DNA of 45,570 bases from an uncultured Bacteroidota bacterium (GCA_903932685.1 CAIZGX010000054.1:1-45570); one strand, 5' to 3'. Shown: positions 1-8,622, numbered from the stretch's first letter. Numbers and translations: made by a program. Notes: generated from the sequence alone by a model not told the origin.

Positions 1-507
1 CCGATCTCCTTGAACAATGTTGGTTTCAGCTAAGTGATGGACTTGCTCCAAGACATTCAATTCAACCAATCGGTCGAATTGCTTTTCCTTATCATCAATT
101 GCATGCAACTCTGCTCGATTGGTTTTGTAAACATCTTTAATGTTACGAAGCCAGTTGTTGATCAATGGTAAATAGTCGTTGCCCATAGCCGCTTTCACAC
201 CGCCGCATCCGTAGTGTCCGCAAACGATGATGTGCTTTACTTCTAAGACATCAACAGCATAGGTCAAAACGCTTAGTAAGTTTATGTCGGTGTGAACCAC
301 CATGTTCGCAATGTTTCTATGTACGAATATTTCACCTGGAGCTGTACCTGTAACCTCGTTTGCTGGTACGCGGCTATCTGAACATCCAATCCATAAGTAT
401 TCAGGAGTCTGAAGCGCCGCGAGCTTTTTGAAATAATCAGGATTCTCTTCAATTCGATCCTCAGCCCAAGCTTTGTTGTTTAATAAGAGATTTTCAATGA
501 CTGACAT
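1..507 (-). CDS. can: Beta-class carbonic anhydrase (C-terminus cut by window edge)
   Basis: Interconverts CO2 and bicarbonate in the cytoplasm. I translated it from the ATG at 505-507. The zinc and catalytic residues fall at Cys42, Asp44 (CSDSRVP), His98 and Cys101 (CGHYGCGG), the same numbers as in E. coli Can, and HRNIAN is also present. About 169 residues are visible of a usual 200-220, so the C-terminal end lies left of base 1. The gene follows the SulP transporter stop by 3 bases, so the two are almost certainly co-transcribed. The pairing suggests bicarbonate uptake or supply rather than sulfate transport (inference). Confidence 0.95.
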   Translation of the reverse strand, partial: MSVIENLLLNNKAWAEDRIEENPDYFKKLAALQTPEYLWIGCSDSRVPANEVTGTAPGEIFVHRNIANMVVHTDINLLSVLTYAVDVLEVKHIIVCGHYGCGGVKAAMGNDYLPLINNWLRNIKDVYKTNRAELHAIDDKEKQFDRLVELNVLEQVHHLAETNIVQGDR

Positions 508-510
508 AAC

Positions 511-2061
511 TTAAAGTTTTATGGATTTTAGTACCTCGGGTAATTCTCCCCAGTTGTTTTTGTTGAGTTCAATTCGTATGTTTTTCGATTTCGAACTTAT
601 GATAAAATCTTGAATAATTTCCAAAATATCGGGATCCATAAATTCACATTTACGAGCATCTATGAATAGGTCACTATTTTCGGGAATAACCATAAGTATC
701 TTTTTCAAAGCGGGCTTGTTTAAGAAGGAAACTTCTTTGCGGAAACGAAGCAAATTGTCGTTATTGTCGCCTTTTGTAATTCGAATTGCACTTTTGAAAT
801 TTGTTCGAATAATAAAAAACATTCCGAAGGCTATCCCAATCAACACGCCTTTCAGCATATCGCTAAAATAGATGGCAAGGAATGTTGCAATAAAAGGAAG
901 GAATTGAGAAATGCCCTCAGACCAAAGATCACGAAAAATAGATGGCTTGGTTAATTTAAATCCAACAAAGATCAGAATCGCAGCCAATGCCGAAAGCGGA
1001 ACGAGGTTAAGGTATTGTCCTAAAAAAAGAATGGCGCAAAGCAACCAAAATCCATGAAGGATTGCCGACCATTTTGTTTTAGCACCCGCTAGTCTATTCG
1101 AAGAACTGCGGACAACTACAGATGTTACAGGTAGACCACCAAATAAGCCGCTGAATATATTCCCAATACCTTGAGCAACAAGTTCTCGATTAGGTGGCGT
1201 AATTCGTTTCTCTTCGTCGAATTTGTCAGTGGCTTCAATATTTAAAATAGTTTCTAAACTAGCCACAATAGCAATAATGAAAGCCTGCATCCAAACTGCA
1301 GAGTTAAACAAACTATCCAAACTGAATTTGTTCCAGAGGAATAAATCGGCAGCTGTGCTTAATGGAGGAAGCTGGATCAGGTGTTCATTGCCGAGTTGCT
1401 CAGTGACACCAAAAAATGAGGAGTACAGATTTAGAAATATGCCTAGTACAACAACAACGAGGAATGGAGGTGCTATTTTTAAAACAACGGATTTCTTTAT
1501 CTGAGGTGTATCGAGAAGAATTAATAAGATTAAACAGCTTAGTCCAATGAGAACTGCTTCGCTGTGAATGGTCGCATGAAAAAGTTCTGTGATTGTATTG
1601 TTCCCATCGCGTTGAAAGAAATCTTCGTCCCCTTCAAAGTCCCCGTCGAATCCAACAAGGTGAGGGATTTGCTTAAAAATTAAAATGAAGCCAATGGCTG
1701 CCATCATTCCTTTGATTACTGAAGTGGGAATAAATCCCCCCAAAAAACCAGTTTTCAATATTCCTAAAACAACTTGAATAAGCCCCGCAAGTAAAACAGC
1801 TGTGAAGAATAACGAAAAGTCATTATTTAAACTTGATATAGCGGTAGTGACAACGACCAATAAACCGGCGGCTGGTCCGCTAACACTTTGCTGTGAACCG
1901 CTAATTGCACCAACCAGTAGACCACCGCATATTCCTGAGATAACTCCTGTTATAGCAGGAAGCCCTGAAGCAAAAGCGATTCCTAGGCACAATGGAAGCG
2001 CAACAAGAAAAACCACAAGCGAAGCAGAGAAATCGTTTTTATGCGGAAGCGTAAATTTCAT
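511..2061 (-). CDS. SulP family anion transporter with C-terminal STAS domain (probable bicarbonate transporter)
   Basis: Inner-membrane SLC26/SulP transporter of 516 residues. The N-terminal 400 residues are a series of hydrophobic helices, beginning with the Pro- and Gly-rich first helices typical of SulP (LVALPLCLGIAFASGLP near residue 20). A STAS-like domain lies at about residues 430-516 (LFIDARKCEFMDPDILEII). SulP proteins carry sulfate, bicarbonate or other anions, and the family alone does not fix the substrate. The carbonic anhydrase gene begins 3 bases after this stop codon, which favours bicarbonate (inference from context). A helicase gene ends 30 bases upstream, so read-through from it is possible. 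Confidence 0.9.
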   Translation of the reverse strand: MKFTLPHKNDFSASLVVFLVALPLCLGIAFASGLPAITGVISGICGGLLVGAISGSQQSVSGPAAGLLVVVTTAISSLNNDFSLFFTAVLLAGLIQVVLGILKTGFLGGFIPTSVIKGMMAAIGFILIFKQIPHLVGFDGDFEGDEDFFQRDGNNTITELFHATIHSEAVLIGLSCLILLILLDTPQIKKSVVLKIAPPFLVVVVLGIFLNLYSSFFGVTEQLGNEHLIQLPPLSTAADLFLWNKFSLDSLFNSAVWMQAFIIAIVASLETILNIEATDKFDEEKRITPPNRELVAQGIGNIFSGLFGGLPVTSVVVRSSSNRLAGAKTKWSAILHGFWLLCAILFLGQYLNLVPLSALAAILIFVGFKLTKPSIFRDLWSEGISQFLPFIATFLAIYFSDMLKGVLIGIAFGMFFIIRTNFKSAIRITKGDNNDNLLRFRKEVSFLNKPALKKILMVIPENSDLFIDARKCEFMDPDILEIIQDFIISSKSKNIRIELNKNNWGELPEVLKSIKL

Positions 2062-2091
2062 GATATTTTAAATATAGAAAAAAAGTATTGC

Positions 2092-3609
2092 TTAATCTTC
2101 ATTTACTACTGAGTTGTATAAATTTCCGAGGTCTAAGCGAAGTTTACGAATATATTCTTCCTTCAACCAATCTAAATAACTATCGGTGCTTTTGGAAATA
2201 CAATAGCTGTATTGTTTCATTCGACTCTTAATGTCTTGATCAAGAATTTTTAAAAGTTCGAATGCTCTTTCCAAGGTTGGTGCGTTCTCTTGAATAATGG
2301 TAGCGTGCTGTTGCATGCTCTTGTCGAGCACACTTTTTCCTTTTCCTCCAAAACGCGTAATGCGCAAATACTCTTCCTTTATGTCGAAGTCGATCACCGG
2401 AGATAGTGCGAACATATCGCGAATCTCTGGCGACATTTCGTATTTCATTTCACGCGACATCTGTTCGTCGCTCACGATGCTCTCTAGGTAATTGTGAGGA
2501 TGTGCGAATATGTCGAACCAATCAATGAACTGCTCCCATAAACCAAATCGTTTGGCGTTATTTCCTAAGTCTATAACTGTAAATTCTTTTTTCTCATTGA
2601 ATATTCGAGAGCCACGGCCAATCATTTGATGATAGAGCGTAAGTGATTTCGTTGCTCGGTTAATGATGATTGTTTCAACCGAAGGCTCATCGAAACCAGT
2701 GGTTAAAATAGAAACAGATGACAATACAGCGTCGGGTTTGTTTTTAAACCAATCGAGAATTTCTCGGCGCTCTTGTTCGTTGTGTGTGTTATCTAAATGT
2801 CGAATTTCATATCCTTGCTCACGAAACAAATGGAACACCTGCTTCGATGTGTTAATACCGTTGTTGAAGATTAAAGTCTTTGTTCCCTTTGCTTTTTGTT
2901 CATAGGCGTAAAGCAACTTTTCTTGCATGTACATATTTCCATAGAGCTTCTCGGAACTGCTAACAGTATAGTCTCCAGTTATTCCAACTTTCAAAGAATG
3001 CAAGCTGACATCGTAACTGTATGTCGTAGCTCTCGCAAGGTATCCTCTTCCTACAAGATTGCCAATGCTTTCCCCAATGATTAAATCGTGGTAGTTGTCT
3101 TTTAGAGGGAGCTTAATGTTGCTGCTTAAAGGAGTTGCCGTTACGCCGAGAATCACTTGCTCCTCAAACCATCCGAATAGTTTTCGAAATGAATTGTAGT
3201 GCGCTTCGTCAATGATAACTAACCCCAAATTTGCAAACTCCATTTTCTCGTCACGCAAACGATTGTGAAGCGTTTCCACCATAGCCACAAAGCACTCGTA
3301 ATCCGATTCATCGGGAAGCTGCTTAACCTTGCTTACAATGATTTTATTCTTCACCGAAAAATTATTCAACACGTTACTCGTCTGACTTAGTAATTCGATT
3401 CGATGAGTGAGAATGAGAACTTTTTTTCCTGTCTCCTGAATATATCGACGAGCTATTTCAGAAAAAATAACTGTTTTACCTCCGCCTGTGGGAAGTTGAA
3501 AACACAGGTTATAATTGGTAGGAAATTCATGAATACGCGCGAAGATTCGCTCAAGAGCTTTTTCTTGATAATCGTAAAGTTTTTTTCTCTCAACTAGTTC
3601 TTCACCCAT
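2092..3609 (-). CDS. Superfamily 2 DEAD/DEAH-box helicase (ResIII-like)
   Basis: ATP-dependent nucleic-acid helicase or translocase of about 505 residues. Visible motifs: Walker A PTGGGKT near residue 38, Walker B DEAH, motif III-like VTATP, and motif VI QMIGRGSR in the second RecA domain. About 100 unassigned residues follow. I see no nuclease or methyltransferase domain, so a restriction role is not supported. The reading frame extends to a TTG at 3636, but that codon lies inside a perfect palindrome (3616-3641). I therefore prefer the ATG at 3607-3609. The helicase call is firm; substrate and pathway are unknown. Confidence 0.88.
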   Translation of the reverse strand: MGEELVERKKLYDYQEKALERIFARIHEFPTNYNLCFQLPTGGGKTVIFSEIARRYIQETGKKVLILTHRIELLSQTSNVLNNFSVKNKIIVSKVKQLPDESDYECFVAMVETLHNRLRDEKMEFANLGLVIIDEAHYNSFRKLFGWFEEQVILGVTATPLSSNIKLPLKDNYHDLIIGESIGNLVGRGYLARATTYSYDVSLHSLKVGITGDYTVSSSEKLYGNMYMQEKLLYAYEQKAKGTKTLIFNNGINTSKQVFHLFREQGYEIRHLDNTHNEQERREILDWFKNKPDAVLSSVSILTTGFDEPSVETIIINRATKSLTLYHQMIGRGSRIFNEKKEFTVIDLGNNAKRFGLWEQFIDWFDIFAHPHNYLESIVSDEQMSREMKYEMSPEIRDMFALSPVIDFDIKEEYLRITRFGGKGKSVLDKSMQQHATIIQENAPTLERAFELLKILDQDIKSRMKQYSYCISKSTDSYLDWLKEEYIRKLRLDLGNLYNSVVNED

Positions 3610-3615
3610 ACATGC

Positions 3616-3641
3616 GCACGTTGCTTTTTTGGGCAACGTGC
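3616..3641 (-). promoter_or_regulatory. Perfect 9-bp palindrome overlapping the helicase promoter
   Basis: GCACGTTGC at 3616-3624 and GCAACGTGC at 3633-3641 are exact reverse complements separated by 8 bases. A -7-like box TATTTTTG (minus strand, 3641-3648) touches the upstream arm, so transcription would start within or beside the palindrome. It could be an operator for a dimeric regulator or a 5'-end RNA hairpin. No clear -33 element is visible. Confidence 0.5.
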
Positions 3642-3703
3642 AAAAATAGGACTTTTTAAGGCCTTTGCGATAAAGAACTTATTAAGAATACCTCACAAAT
3701 TGT

Positions 3704-4420
3704 TTATTTATTTTCTGGAAGAAAAGGACGCATGATTATTTCGCTCACATTCACCCCGTCGGGAACTTCAATGGCATTCAGGATTTGTTGAGCAACCCAT
3801 TCGACCGGCATTCCAGCCGCGAAGCTTGGGCGGAATTGCGCTAGTAACGCTTCGTTTTTCGTCTGTTCAACAAAAGGGGTGTTAACTGCTCCAGGGCTAA
3901 TCGTTGTTACACGAACTTTTTTAGCAAGTTCAGTTCGAATGCTTTCGCTAATTGCGAAAACAGCATGTTTCGTTGCGCTATAAACTCCTGAATTTGGAAA
4001 TACAAAGTGAGAAGCCAACGACCCAAGATTGATTATATGTCCTGTTGATGCGATCAAATGCGGAAGAGAAGTGTGTAACACATTTAAAACGCCTTTAATA
4101 TTTACATCTACCATGGTGTGCCAATCTTCGAGTTTAGCATCTTCTAGCAAATCGAAAATTCCTAATCCGGCGTTATTCAATAAGACATCAATTCCGCCCA
4201 TCTTTAGAACCGCAGCGCTGGTCATGGCCTTTACTTCTTCAACATTTGTCACATCGGTTTTAAGAAAAAAGGTATTCGCATTCCTTGACGCCATTTCGGC
4301 CAAGATCTTTTCATTCCTTCCTGCAATAAAAACAGTGTGTCCATTTTTAATCGCCAATTCATACGTTGCGGCACCAATTCCACTGGTTGCACCTGTAATT
4401 AAGATTCTTTTTTTTATCAT
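3704..4420 (-). CDS. Short-chain dehydrogenase/reductase (classical SDR)
   Basis: NAD(P)-dependent oxidoreductase of 238 residues, a typical classical SDR length. The Rossmann motif TGATSGIG is near residue 10, NNAG near residue 86, and the catalytic Tyr and Lys lie in YSATK near residue 151. The sequence resembles the YdfG-like SDRs, whose members reduce small hydroxy acids or aldehydes, but the substrate cannot be read from the sequence. Its start overlaps the stop of the LptF/G gene by one base (TAATG), so it is the last gene of that operon. A second, distinct SDR is at 42870-43622. Confidence 0.92.
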   Translation of the reverse strand: MIKKRILITGATSGIGAATYELAIKNGHTVFIAGRNEKILAEMASRNANTFFLKTDVTNVEEVKAMTSAAVLKMGGIDVLLNNAGLGIFDLLEDAKLEDWHTMVDVNIKGVLNVLHTSLPHLIASTGHIINLGSLASHFVFPNSGVYSATKHAVFAISESIRTELAKKVRVTTISPGAVNTPFVEQTKNEALLAQFRPSFAAGMPVEWVAQQILNAIEVPDGVNVSEIIMRPFLPENK

Positions 4421-5499
4421 TATTTCTGAGCTTTTTTGTAAAGTATAAATGCGAGTATTCCGAAAAGTAAATTAGGCAGCCACACAGCTAATTCACTTGG
4501 CACACCTAAGTTCATTGCGCTTACCGCTGTAATGCGAGAAATGAAAATAAAGATGAAGCCAATGATGATTGCCAAAGCGAGGTGAAAGCCAATTCCTCCG
4601 CGCGATTTTCGAGACGCTATTGAAACACCAATAACGGTAAGGACTAAAATCGAAAAGGGTGTCGCTGTTCTGTTTTCTCTTTCCAGTTCAAATTGAGCGA
4701 CATTACCGGAACCGCTTAACTTTTGATCTTCAATAAATGAATTCAATTCAGACCAATTCATGGTTGCTACAATTTCAGAACGCAATCCGAAATCTTCCGG
4801 ACGAACTTCTAAAATGGTATCTAATTTCTGTTTGAAATAAACGTGTTCGGAACTGTCTTTGAAAATTCTTACTTGTGCGTTAGTGATACTCCAAGATTGA
4901 GTTTCTGGCTTGAAATTCGCCGAGGATGAAATAAGTTTAAAAGTAAGTTTCCCATCCTTCCAGTGTTCCAAGGAAAAGTTACTTCCACCTAAATTACCAG
5001 GATTGTAGCGCTGAAAATAGGCAATAAGTCCTGGCTCAATTTCACGGTGAATGTTTTTGTCTTGAATGGTGAGTTGTTCCTTTAGATACTTCACTTCAAA
5101 TTCAAACTTGCGCTTATTCGCCAGAGGAACCACGTAGTGACCGAAGGCAAGAGAAACGATAATGAGTGAAAAGGCGACAATGAAATAGGGGCGGAGAATG
5201 CGGTTATAGCTAATTCCCGAAGATAGCATGGCAATGATCTCGGAACGCTGAGCAAGCTTACTGGTGAACCAAATAACTGTTAGAAATATAATAAACGAGC
5301 TCAGCAGATTTCCATAGTATAGACAGAAGTTGAAATAATACTCCACAACTATTTCCCAAATAGGTGCTTGCGATTGGAGCAAGTCATCAATGTTCTCGCT
5401 AATATCAAAAACAACAGCAATAATCACAAAGGCACCAATCATGAAGAGAAAGGTTCCAATGAATTTTTTAATGATGTAATTGTCGAGTTTTTTTATCAC
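4420..5499 (-). CDS. LptF/LptG family lipopolysaccharide export permease
   Basis: Inner-membrane permease subunit of the LptB2FG ABC exporter, which lifts lipopolysaccharide into the Lpt bridge. The 359-residue protein has the family layout: three N-terminal membrane helices (about residues 12-115), a periplasmic beta-jellyroll section (about 120-270), then three C-terminal helices. It starts with LDNYIIKKFIGTFLF, typical of the YjgP/YjgQ family. LptF and LptG cannot be told apart here, and the partner subunit is not in the window. It overlaps tgt upstream by 4 bases (ATGA) and the SDR gene downstream by one base. Confidence 0.92.
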   Translation of the reverse strand: MIKKLDNYIIKKFIGTFLFMIGAFVIIAVVFDISENIDDLLQSQAPIWEIVVEYYFNFCLYYGNLLSSFIIFLTVIWFTSKLAQRSEIIAMLSSGISYNRILRPYFIVAFSLIIVSLAFGHYVVPLANKRKFEFEVKYLKEQLTIQDKNIHREIEPGLIAYFQRYNPGNLGGSNFSLEHWKDGKLTFKLISSSANFKPETQSWSITNAQVRIFKDSSEHVYFKQKLDTILEVRPEDFGLRSEIVATMNWSELNSFIEDQKLSGSGNVAQFELERENRTATPFSILVLTVIGVSIASRKSRGGIGFHLALAIIIGFIFIFISRITAVSAMNLGVPSELAVWLPNLLFGILAFILYKKAQK

Positions 5500-6626
5500 A
5501 AGCGAACAGATAGTCTTTTCACAGTTTCATCTTTCCATGTTGCGAAGGTACCTTCAATAATTTTCTCTCTCGCTTTTTCAACTAGACGTAAATAAAAATT
5601 TAGATTATGCACCGAGGCAATTTGAAGAGCAAGTATTTCATTGGCCGCAAACAGGTGACGGACATAGGCTTTCGTGTAGTACGAGTCTACATAACTCTCG
5701 CCAGATTCGTCCAAGGGAGAGAAATCGTTTTCCCATTTTCTGTTCTTCATATTCATGGTGCCGTTCCAAGTGAACAGCATTCCGTTGCGCGCATTTCGCG
5801 TAGGCATCACACAGTCGAACATATCTACACCAAGAGCAATGCATTCTAGAATATTAGCAGGGGTTCCAACACCCATTAGGTATCTTGGTTTGTCTGCAGG
5901 AAGAATGGAGCAAACAAGATCCGTCATTTCATACATCATTTCGTGAGGCTCACCCACACTTAATCCGCCAATGGCGTTTCCAAAAGCCCCTTTGTTCGCA
6001 ATGTATTCAGCACTTTCTTTTCTTAAGTCTGGAAATACACTTCCTTGAACAATCGGAAACAGTGCTTGCTCGTGTCCATACAACGGCGTTGTTTCATCAA
6101 GTCTTTTAAAACAACGATCTAACCATTGATTGGTAATGTGAAGCGATTCACGGGCGTAAGTTTTGTCACATGGATAGGGAGGACATTCATCGAATGCCAT
6201 AATAATATCGGCACCAATACTGCGCTGAATATCCATCACATTTTCAGGCGTGAACGTGTGCTTTGAACCGTCGATGTGTGATTTGAAAACAACCCCTTCA
6301 GGATTTATCTTTCTGTTTTTTGAAAGGCTATATACTTGATATCCGCCACTATCGGTAAGAATAGGTCTATCCCAATTCATAAACGAGTGAAGCCCGCCTG
6401 CTTCCTCCAAAATTTGTGTGCCTGGACGTAAATAAAGATGATAGGTATTTCCTAAAATAATTTGAGCATTTACATCTGCCTTAAGGTCCTGCTGCGTTAC
6501 TGCCTTCACGGAACCAATGGTGCCAACAGGCATGAAAATGGGAGTTTGTATTTTGCCATGTGGAGTCTCTAGAACTCCTGCTCTTGCTTTCGATAACGCG
6601 TCCTTTGCCTCTATAGAATACTTCAT
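5496..6626 (-). CDS. tgt: Queuine/preQ1 tRNA-guanine transglycosylase, without the usual zinc cysteines
   Basis: Exchanges guanine at position 34 of GUN tRNAs for a queuosine precursor. The 376 residues include DSGGYQV with the catalytic Asp at residue 92 (most homologues read DSGGFQV), GGLSVGEP, and MPTRNARNG in the segment around the nucleophile. In most bacterial enzymes a CxCxxC motif plus a later His binds zinc near the C-terminus. Here the matching segment reads SGESYVDSYYTKAYVRHL with no cysteine, confirmed from the DNA at about 5650-5720. I recall the same substitution in other Bacteroidota Tgt proteins, so it is probably a lineage trait rather than a defect. It overlaps both neighbours by ATGA. 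Confidence 0.96.
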   Translation of the reverse strand: MKYSIEAKDALSKARAGVLETPHGKIQTPIFMPVGTIGSVKAVTQQDLKADVNAQIILGNTYHLYLRPGTQILEEAGGLHSFMNWDRPILTDSGGYQVYSLSKNRKINPEGVVFKSHIDGSKHTFTPENVMDIQRSIGADIIMAFDECPPYPCDKTYARESLHITNQWLDRCFKRLDETTPLYGHEQALFPIVQGSVFPDLRKESAEYIANKGAFGNAIGGLSVGEPHEMMYEMTDLVCSILPADKPRYLMGVGTPANILECIALGVDMFDCVMPTRNARNGMLFTWNGTMNMKNRKWENDFSPLDESGESYVDSYYTKAYVRHLFAANEILALQIASVHNLNFYLRLVEKAREKIIEGTFATWKDETVKRLSVRL

Positions 6627-8458
6627 TTCTTTTTCACTTCAACTTTCGGTTTGTCATCAATTACACCCGGCTCAATTTGAGACAGATGTTGGATCCACAA
6701 TGCAATTTCTTTGAGCTCGTTTGAGGTGATATTTATGGAGCTATTTCTTACCGCAATGTGCTCTGTCCACCTAATTTGATTCTGCTTTATCGAATTTGTT
6801 AATCGAACTTCGGGGTTAGACTTTGCGGATTGATAACATAAATAGTTTACTTTTTTAGGCAATTCCATTTGCTCCAATGTTTTCCATTTAGACTGTGCGT
6901 CTTCACCAAACATTCTCGCTGCCATTAAATCTTGCCCAAAGGTTTTTCCGGGAAAATCAAGTCTGTTGATTACAACTCCAGTAAATGATGCACTTCCATT
7001 CAGGGCGAGGTATGCGCCAAGCCCATCACCTACAATAAACGTGTTTTCGGGAATAATGGAGTACTCTTTGTTTATAGAAGCTAGCAGCAATTCGATGTCT
7101 TCAGGGAATGATCCGATTAAATCGGAATAAGCAAATCCAATTTTCGGGCGGAAGGAATATCGAGTGTTCCACACGAATACGGCATATCCACTTTGACAAA
7201 GGTGTTGGACAACTGGATTGAACTGATTGGAGTATGGAATAAATATGTTTTTCGGAATATAAATAACTAGGGGATAAGTTGCCTTGTCTGTTTTTGTTGG
7301 AAGATACATGCGGCCAGTCTGAGAAGCAACTTCACCTGTTTGAATTTGGGCAACTTCACTAGCAATAAATTTTAAATTTTTCGCATCGAATTTATCGAAG
7401 GAAACAGGCTTCGCGGCATTCCCTTCCCAAACGAAATACTTTGGTTTGATGGTTTCGCCTTGTAGGCAGAATAAGATGTTGTTGTTTTTGCTGGAGCATT
7501 TAATGATGTTTGCGGAAGAGCCTTTGAATCCATCTTGCGCGAAAGCTAGAATTTTCTGTATTGTTGGGTTTTGAGACTCTTGATATTCGGCAGCATTTAT
7601 GTTATTTGTTGTCATTGCAACTTCGTTTTTCCAAACGAAAATATCGGTGCAACTTTCTTCTGTTTTGTTGGTTATAGGTTTTAGGCCTGTTTTCGAAATA
7701 GCGCAAGCGTAGGTTGTTAAACTTTGAAAGTTAGTGATGCCATAAAACACATCTCCAGCTGCATTGCAACCTTTTGTTTCGAAATAATATCCAGAAGAAA
7801 ATTCGAAAAGACTTTTTCCTAATTTATCATTTTCGATGGAATAAATGCGGGAGAGCATGTTGCTGTGAATTGCCACACCTAAAAGTCCTTTGGTGGTCGA
7901 AAAATACCAGCCGAACGCTTCTCCGAATATTGGGAATTGGGTAAATTTTTTCGATTCAAAGTCGAATTTCTCAATTATTGAATTATTCCCTATTTGATTG
8001 CAGAAATAAGCCGTCGATAGAGTAGCCCCAATGAAGGTATTCGACTCCGCACTTGCTACTACTTGGCCTGAGGCGATTTCAACCACTTCAAACAAATTCG
8101 ATTCGTTTTGAATAGCAATCGCAATAAATTTATCGTTTAGAAAATAGGCTCGAGCAGCATTGGCTGTGTTTGCTGATTTTATCTGGATGCTTTTTTCAGA
8201 TTGAATTTCAGTGATTGATATGGTATTCACACCACCCGTCTGCTCAATCTTTAAAATCTTATCTCCCGTTTCGTTCAAGTCAATGGAAAGAATCTGAGGC
8301 TCGGATAGTAAGAAATGTGAAGGGTATAGCGGATGAGGAATAGCAACTACTTTATTGGTATTCGCAGAAGGAGGATTGACTTGTAAAGCTTGGCTGAATG
8401 AATTGTTATGGGTGAAAAACCCAAGCGCGAATAGAATAACGGAAAGTGTCTTTTTCAT
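6623..8458 (-). CDS. Secreted two-domain protein resembling S9 prolyl-oligopeptidases; catalytic Ser apparently missing
   Basis: A 611-residue exported protein with signal peptide MKKTLSVILFALGFF through NNSFSQA. Residues about 50-380 look like a beta-propeller: repeated short strands, no strong motif. Residues about 390-590 look like an alpha/beta-hydrolase fold (YPLVIYIPK, then GYAVFVWNTRYS). This layout matches S9 peptidases. The expected nucleophile elbow GxSxG reads GDGLG near residue 477, so Gly stands in for Ser, suggesting a non-catalytic or diverged protein. The Lys-rich end overlaps the tgt start by ATGA. It is the first gene of the tgt-LptF/G-SDR operon. Family call is moderate; function unknown. 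Confidence 0.7.
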   Translation of the reverse strand: MKKTLSVILFALGFFTHNNSFSQALQVNPPSANTNKVVAIPHPLYPSHFLLSEPQILSIDLNETGDKILKIEQTGGVNTISITEIQSEKSIQIKSANTANAARAYFLNDKFIAIAIQNESNLFEVVEIASGQVVASAESNTFIGATLSTAYFCNQIGNNSIIEKFDFESKKFTQFPIFGEAFGWYFSTTKGLLGVAIHSNMLSRIYSIENDKLGKSLFEFSSGYYFETKGCNAAGDVFYGITNFQSLTTYACAISKTGLKPITNKTEESCTDIFVWKNEVAMTTNNINAAEYQESQNPTIQKILAFAQDGFKGSSANIIKCSSKNNNILFCLQGETIKPKYFVWEGNAAKPVSFDKFDAKNLKFIASEVAQIQTGEVASQTGRMYLPTKTDKATYPLVIYIPKNIFIPYSNQFNPVVQHLCQSGYAVFVWNTRYSFRPKIGFAYSDLIGSFPEDIELLLASINKEYSIIPENTFIVGDGLGAYLALNGSASFTGVVINRLDFPGKTFGQDLMAARMFGEDAQSKWKTLEQMELPKKVNYLCYQSAKSNPEVRLTNSIKQNQIRWTEHIAVRNSSINITSNELKEIALWIQHLSQIEPGVIDDKPKVEVKKK

Positions 8459-8462
8459 GTTT

Positions 8463-8470
8463 CAAATTTA
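8463..8470 (-). promoter_or_regulatory. Promoter -7 box of the tgt-LptF/G operon, 4 nt from the start codon
   Basis: On the minus strand TAAATTTG matches the Bacteroidota -7 consensus TAnnTTTG, and only four bases (AAAC) separate it from the ATG at 8458. Transcription from here would begin at or next to the start codon, giving a leaderless or near-leaderless mRNA. No good -33 TTG is visible at the expected distance. Confidence 0.5.
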
Positions 8471-8542
8471 GTGAAGGTTGGGGAGAATGAAGTTATTCAC
8501 AACAAAAGCAGTTGATTTTTTATAATTCATGCCAAATTGAGG

Positions 8543-8573
8543 TTGCTTGTTTTCAATTGAGGGGGTATATTTG
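8543..8573 (+). promoter_or_regulatory. glnN promoter (TTG-N20-TATATTTG)
   Basis: TTG at 8543-8545 and TATATTTG at 8566-8573 are separated by 20 bases, fitting the Bacteroidota housekeeping promoter. The expected transcript start is about 8578-8582, leaving a leader of about 40 nt before the ATG at 8623. Confidence 0.65.
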
Positions 8574-8620
8574 CTAAAAATTAGAAAAATTTGCTAACCA
8601 CCCCCATAATTTAGGGGGTA
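8561..8620 (+). promoter_or_regulatory. glnN leader: paired direct repeats and a start-proximal hairpin
   Basis: ATTTGCTAA occurs at 8569-8577 and 8589-8597, exactly 20 bp apart (two helical turns). The first copy overlaps the -7 box. GGGGGTA occurs at 8561-8567 and 8614-8620. ACCCCC at 8600-8605 can pair with GGGGGT at 8614-8619 (6-bp stem, 8-nt loop), ending 3 nt before the start codon and covering the ribosome-binding zone. The arrangement suggests same-face binding of a regulator, translation control, or both, which is plausible for a nitrogen-assimilation gene. No known nitrogen-regulator site was recognised. Confidence 0.45.
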
Positions 8621-8622
8621 CA

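Noticed and set aside
2092-3609. Type III restriction or defence helicase
   Set aside because: ResIII-like helicase motifs only; no nuclease domain, methyltransferase or specificity gene is nearby.
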